In this document: positions 61,799 through 64,000 of the stretch, in pieces | Position numbering within the stretch: position 1 is the stretch's first letter | Layout of the letters: every line of letters begins with the position of its first letter | Made by a program: the position numbers and the translations under genes | From: Hyphomicrobiales bacterium | GTDB taxonomy: Bacteria; Pseudomonadota; Alphaproteobacteria; Rhizobiales; JAJFHB01 | NCBI GenBank assembly: GCA_021775755.1 | Contig: JAJFHE010000038.1 | Span: 62,001-126,000 of the forward strand | DNA length: 64,000 bases | Reading direction: 5' to 3' | Notes under the pieces: generated by a model | What the model saw: the letters and a program-made list of their open reading frames with translations, nothing else | What the model was told of the DNA's origin: nothing | Databases searched by the model: none

Positions 61799-63415
61799 TC
61801 ACATATTTCGCCGCAGACCGCCATAATTGACGCCGGTCAGGTCGGCAATCTCGCGTTTCCAGGTCACCAGATCGTCCACATTGAACAAATCGAGATGGCG
61901 GTGCCCGCAAGCTCTTGCCAGAACTTTCATCAACTCGGTTGACGCTTCGAAGAAGTTGGCCAACCGCTTGGCCGATGTCTCGATGATGAGTCTTGAAACA
62001 AGCTCCGGTTTCTGCGTTGCAATGCCAACCGGGCAGTTGTTGGTATGGCAGGCGCGCATGCCAAGACAGCCGATCGCCTGAATGGCGGCGTTGGAAACGG
62101 CTACCGCGTCAGCCCCGAGCGCCAGGGCTTTGGCGAAATCGGCAGGTTTGCGCAAACCGCCCGTTATGATCAAGCTGATGTTTTCGCGACCTGAGGTGTC
62201 GAGATGATGCCGGGCGCGCGCCAGGGCAGGAAGCGTTGGAACCGATATGTTGTCGCGAAAGATCACCGGCGCCGCCCCGGTGCCACCACCGCGCCCGTCG
62301 AGAATAATGTAATCTACCCCGACCTCCAGTGCCGCATCTATGTCCTTTTCAATATGCTGTGCGGAGAGCTTGTAGCCAATGGGGATGCCGCCGGTGCGGT
62401 CTCGCACTTGATCGGCGAAATCGCGTATCTGCGAAACTTCCGTCCAGTCCGGAAACCGGGGCGGCGACACGGCAGGCTCGCCTTCGCTCAGGCCGCGCAC
62501 TTCTGCAATCTTGCCTTTCACCTTCTCACCCGGCAGATGACCCCCGGTCCCGGTTTTCGCACCTTGTCCACCTTTGAAATGAAAAGCCTGCACGCGTGCA
62601 AGCTTGTCCCAGCTGAACCCGAAGCGGCCCGAAGCCAGTTCATAGAAGTAACGGCTGTTGGCTTCCTGTTCTTCCGGAAGCATGCCGCCTTCTCCCGAGC
62701 AGATGCCGGTTCCTGCGAGCTCCGCGCCTTGAGCCAGGGCAACCTTTGCAGGTTCCGACAACGCGCCGAAGCTCATGTCGGACACGAAAATGGGAATCTC
62801 CAGCCGGAGCGGCTTTTGGGCGCCCGTCCCGATTACCACTTCCGTACCTACTTCGTCGTCGTCGAGAAGCGGCGGTTTGTGCAACTGCGCCGTAATAATC
62901 TGTATGTCATCCCAGGAAGGAAGCTCATCCCTTGGAACCCCCATGGCGTCGACGACACCATGGTGTCCGGTATTTTTCAAACCGCTCCGCGCGTAGCCCT
63001 GAATAAGCTTCACGTGCGGTTCCACCGGATCGCCGTGAAGGTCCGCGTAAAGGCCCTGATAGGCGTTGCGGTTATAGGGCTGCGGGTGTTCTTTTTCCCA
63101 CGTGGAGATCTCGTCTTCATCGACCATCACGTCCGCGCCTTCGATCCAGGCGGAGAATTTGTGCAATATCTCTTTGTTCGCGTATGCGCTGATGCCCGTG
63201 TCAATTCTGTAGTCCCAGCCGTGCAGACCGCAGATCAGGTTGTCACCCCTGACATGACCGTCCGAAAGCAGCGCGCCGCGATGAAGGCACCGGCCATAGA
63301 GCGCCGACACCTGTTCGCCGAAGCGGATGATCACCAGATCCACGTTGGCGACAAGAGCGTATTCCGGCTCACGGTCTTTGAGGTCGTTCCAGGTGGCCAC
63401 CTTGACTTTGTGCAT
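61799..63415 (-). CDS. Rieske-domain and FMN glutamate-synthase-like fusion protein
   Basis: This 538-residue protein joins a Rieske [2Fe-2S] domain (Cys43-x-His45 and Cys62-x2-His65, in GRCLHRGALL and ICGLHGWDY) to the FMN-binding barrel of glutamate synthase (GYKLSAQHIEKDI, DYIILDGRGGGTGAAP) with the Cys cluster CHTNNCPVGIATQ. The Rieske part probably passes electrons to FMN. Relatives in glutamate or aspartate metabolism and in methylotrophs are known; no GATase domain is present, so true glutamate synthase activity is unlikely without partners. Confidence 0.88.
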   Translation of the reverse strand: MHKVKVATWNDLKDREPEYALVANVDLVIIRFGEQVSALYGRCLHRGALLSDGHVRGDNLICGLHGWDYRIDTGISAYANKEILHKFSAWIEGADVMVDEDEISTWEKEHPQPYNRNAYQGLYADLHGDPVEPHVKLIQGYARSGLKNTGHHGVVDAMGVPRDELPSWDDIQIITAQLHKPPLLDDDEVGTEVVIGTGAQKPLRLEIPIFVSDMSFGALSEPAKVALAQGAELAGTGICSGEGGMLPEEQEANSRYFYELASGRFGFSWDKLARVQAFHFKGGQGAKTGTGGHLPGEKVKGKIAEVRGLSEGEPAVSPPRFPDWTEVSQIRDFADQVRDRTGGIPIGYKLSAQHIEKDIDAALEVGVDYIILDGRGGGTGAAPVIFRDNISVPTLPALARARHHLDTSGRENISLIITGGLRKPADFAKALALGADAVAVSNAAIQAIGCLGMRACHTNNCPVGIATQKPELVSRLIIETSAKRLANFFEASTELMKVLARACGHRHLDLFNVDDLVTWKREIADLTGVNYGGLRRNM

Positions 63416-63470
63416 GTTTGTTTCCCTTGCTTGAACCTCCGCTTCGGCCTGATTGCCGAGTGGTTCAACT

Positions 63471-64000
63471 CTACGTTTTCTTGCTCATGCCCGCCGCGAT
63501 GACGTCATGGTGAGCGTCGCGGGCAAGTATTACGAGTGTGTCGTCGCGCTCGGTGGTGTCTGTGCCAGAGGGACGAAAGACGATCACGCCATCGGGTTTG
63601 CGGATCGCGGCAACCGTTATCTCTTCCGACGGAGGCAGCAGGGCCTCCAGCGGTCCATCGCCGTGCTTGACAGTATGCTCGGCCACGCTGACCCCATCGG
63701 CGATTTGGGCCGTCCGCACATAGCCCTGTTTACGGGGGTCGATCTTTCTACTGATGATCAAACCAGCCGCTTCGCACATCCTCGCATCGACGGCCTTTAT
63801 GCCGAGAAAGAACCAAACTGCAATCAGTGCAGCTGCAAACCAGAGAACCTGCAGTGCGACAGCACCTGTGTCGGTTCCGGTTTGGACGAGTGTTACGACA
63901 AAGGTCGCACCAAGGGACACGATCCCAAGATTGCCGATGATCATGAGCGCCGCAATCACCCGGCGTCTTACCGGATAGTTCGTGATCATTTCAGACTCAC
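63471..64000 (-). CDS. TrkA-C/potassium-channel-like membrane protein, 5' end cut by window
   Basis: Two membrane helices (about residues 10-34 and 46-63 from the first visible Met) are followed by a cytoplasmic TrkA-C-like domain (PPSEEITVAAIRKPDGVIVFRPSG). The frame is open from the Met at 63989 to the window end with Glu-Ser-Glu codons, and relatives have about 50 further N-terminal residues, so the true start is probably outside. The protein may regulate or conduct cations. It lies 55 bases upstream of the Rieske gene on the same strand. Confidence 0.75.
   Translation of the reverse strand, partial: ESEMITNYPVRRRVIAALMIIGNLGIVSLGATFVVTLVQTGTDTGAVALQVLWFAAALIAVWFFLGIKAVDARMCEAAGLIISRKIDPRKQGYVRTAQIADGVSVAEHTVKHGDGPLEALLPPSEEITVAAIRKPDGVIVFRPSGTDTTERDDTLVILARDAHHDVIAAGMSKKT

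Noticed and set aside
62204-63502. 432-codon plus-strand frame over the Rieske/glutamate-synthase gene
   Set aside because: Antisense to a gene with intact Rieske and FMN motifs; no ribosome site or recognisable domain.
1-64000. tRNA, rRNA, CRISPR arrays, insertion sequences
   Set aside because: I scanned for tRNA-like cloverleaf ends, spaced identical repeats and transposase motifs and saw none. A tRNAscan-SE or ISfinder search could still reveal one missed by eye.

Overview
The window looks like chromosomal DNA of an alphaproteobacterium of the Hyphomicrobiales (Rhizobiales) type, moderately GC-rich. The main evidence is gene order I know from rhizobia: cytochrome c maturation genes (ccmI-ccmE-ccmF-ccmH, called cycHJKL in rhizobia), then degP, a two-component pair, glnE and a PleC-like kinase. 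A FeuN/FeuP/FeuQ-like set and a GlxA-regulated heterotetrameric sarcosine oxidase operon agree with this. I saw no rRNA, tRNA, CRISPR array or insertion sequence. The species cannot be named from sequence alone.

Layout. 0-9.4 kb: a cut peptidoglycan-binding protein, a DUF2336 protein, small proteins, a coupled operon of PBP1A with DUF1214 and DUF1254 proteins, a YcgN-type cysteine-cluster protein, a lone phage/GTA head-tail-connector-like gene, two small membrane proteins and a nitroreductase. 9.4-13.9 kb: a FeuN/P/Q-like sensory set, a clear intrinsic terminator and a conserved-looking protein of unknown function. 13.8-21.3 kb: two GlxA/GbdR-type regulators and soxBDAG, with a strong inverted repeat upstream of soxB. 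21.5-25.6 kb: cytochrome c maturation. 25.7-34.6 kb: a block lying between ccmH and degP, holding an alpha/beta-hydrolase-OsmC fusion, a DUF547 protein, a coupled DUF3047/di-iron/glycosyltransferase operon and an RND efflux pair. 34.8-50.1 kb: degP, a response regulator and kinase, glnE, an EF-hand His/Gly-repeat protein with an ECF sigma factor, anti-sigma-like protein and metal-sensor cassette, a PleC-like kinase and pepN. 50.2-57.1 kb: a DUF1194 protein, a DMT exporter with an enolase-superfamily enzyme, a 2OG-Fe(II) oxygenase coupled to UspA, and TIGR02186 with TauE/SafE. 57.3-64.0 kb: a DUF6489 protein, tandem PLOD-like glycosyltransferases with C-terminal membrane tails, a cation/proton antiporter divergent from an ECF sigma/zinc anti-sigma pair, a Rieske-fused glutamate-synthase-like protein and a cut TrkA-C membrane protein.

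How the genes work together. The window combines core functions (cell wall synthesis, cytochrome c assembly, nitrogen control through GlnE, cell-cycle signalling through a PleC-like kinase) with envelope and metal sensing and with methylated-amine catabolism. The least explained parts are the di-iron/DUF3047/glycosyltransferase operon at 28-30 kb, the His-repeat EF-hand sigma-factor cassette at 41.9-44.4 kb and the tandem PLOD-like glycosyltransferases at 57.6-59.5 kb. Start codons were chosen from Shine-Dalgarno-like sequence, overlaps and family start position, and remain predictions.
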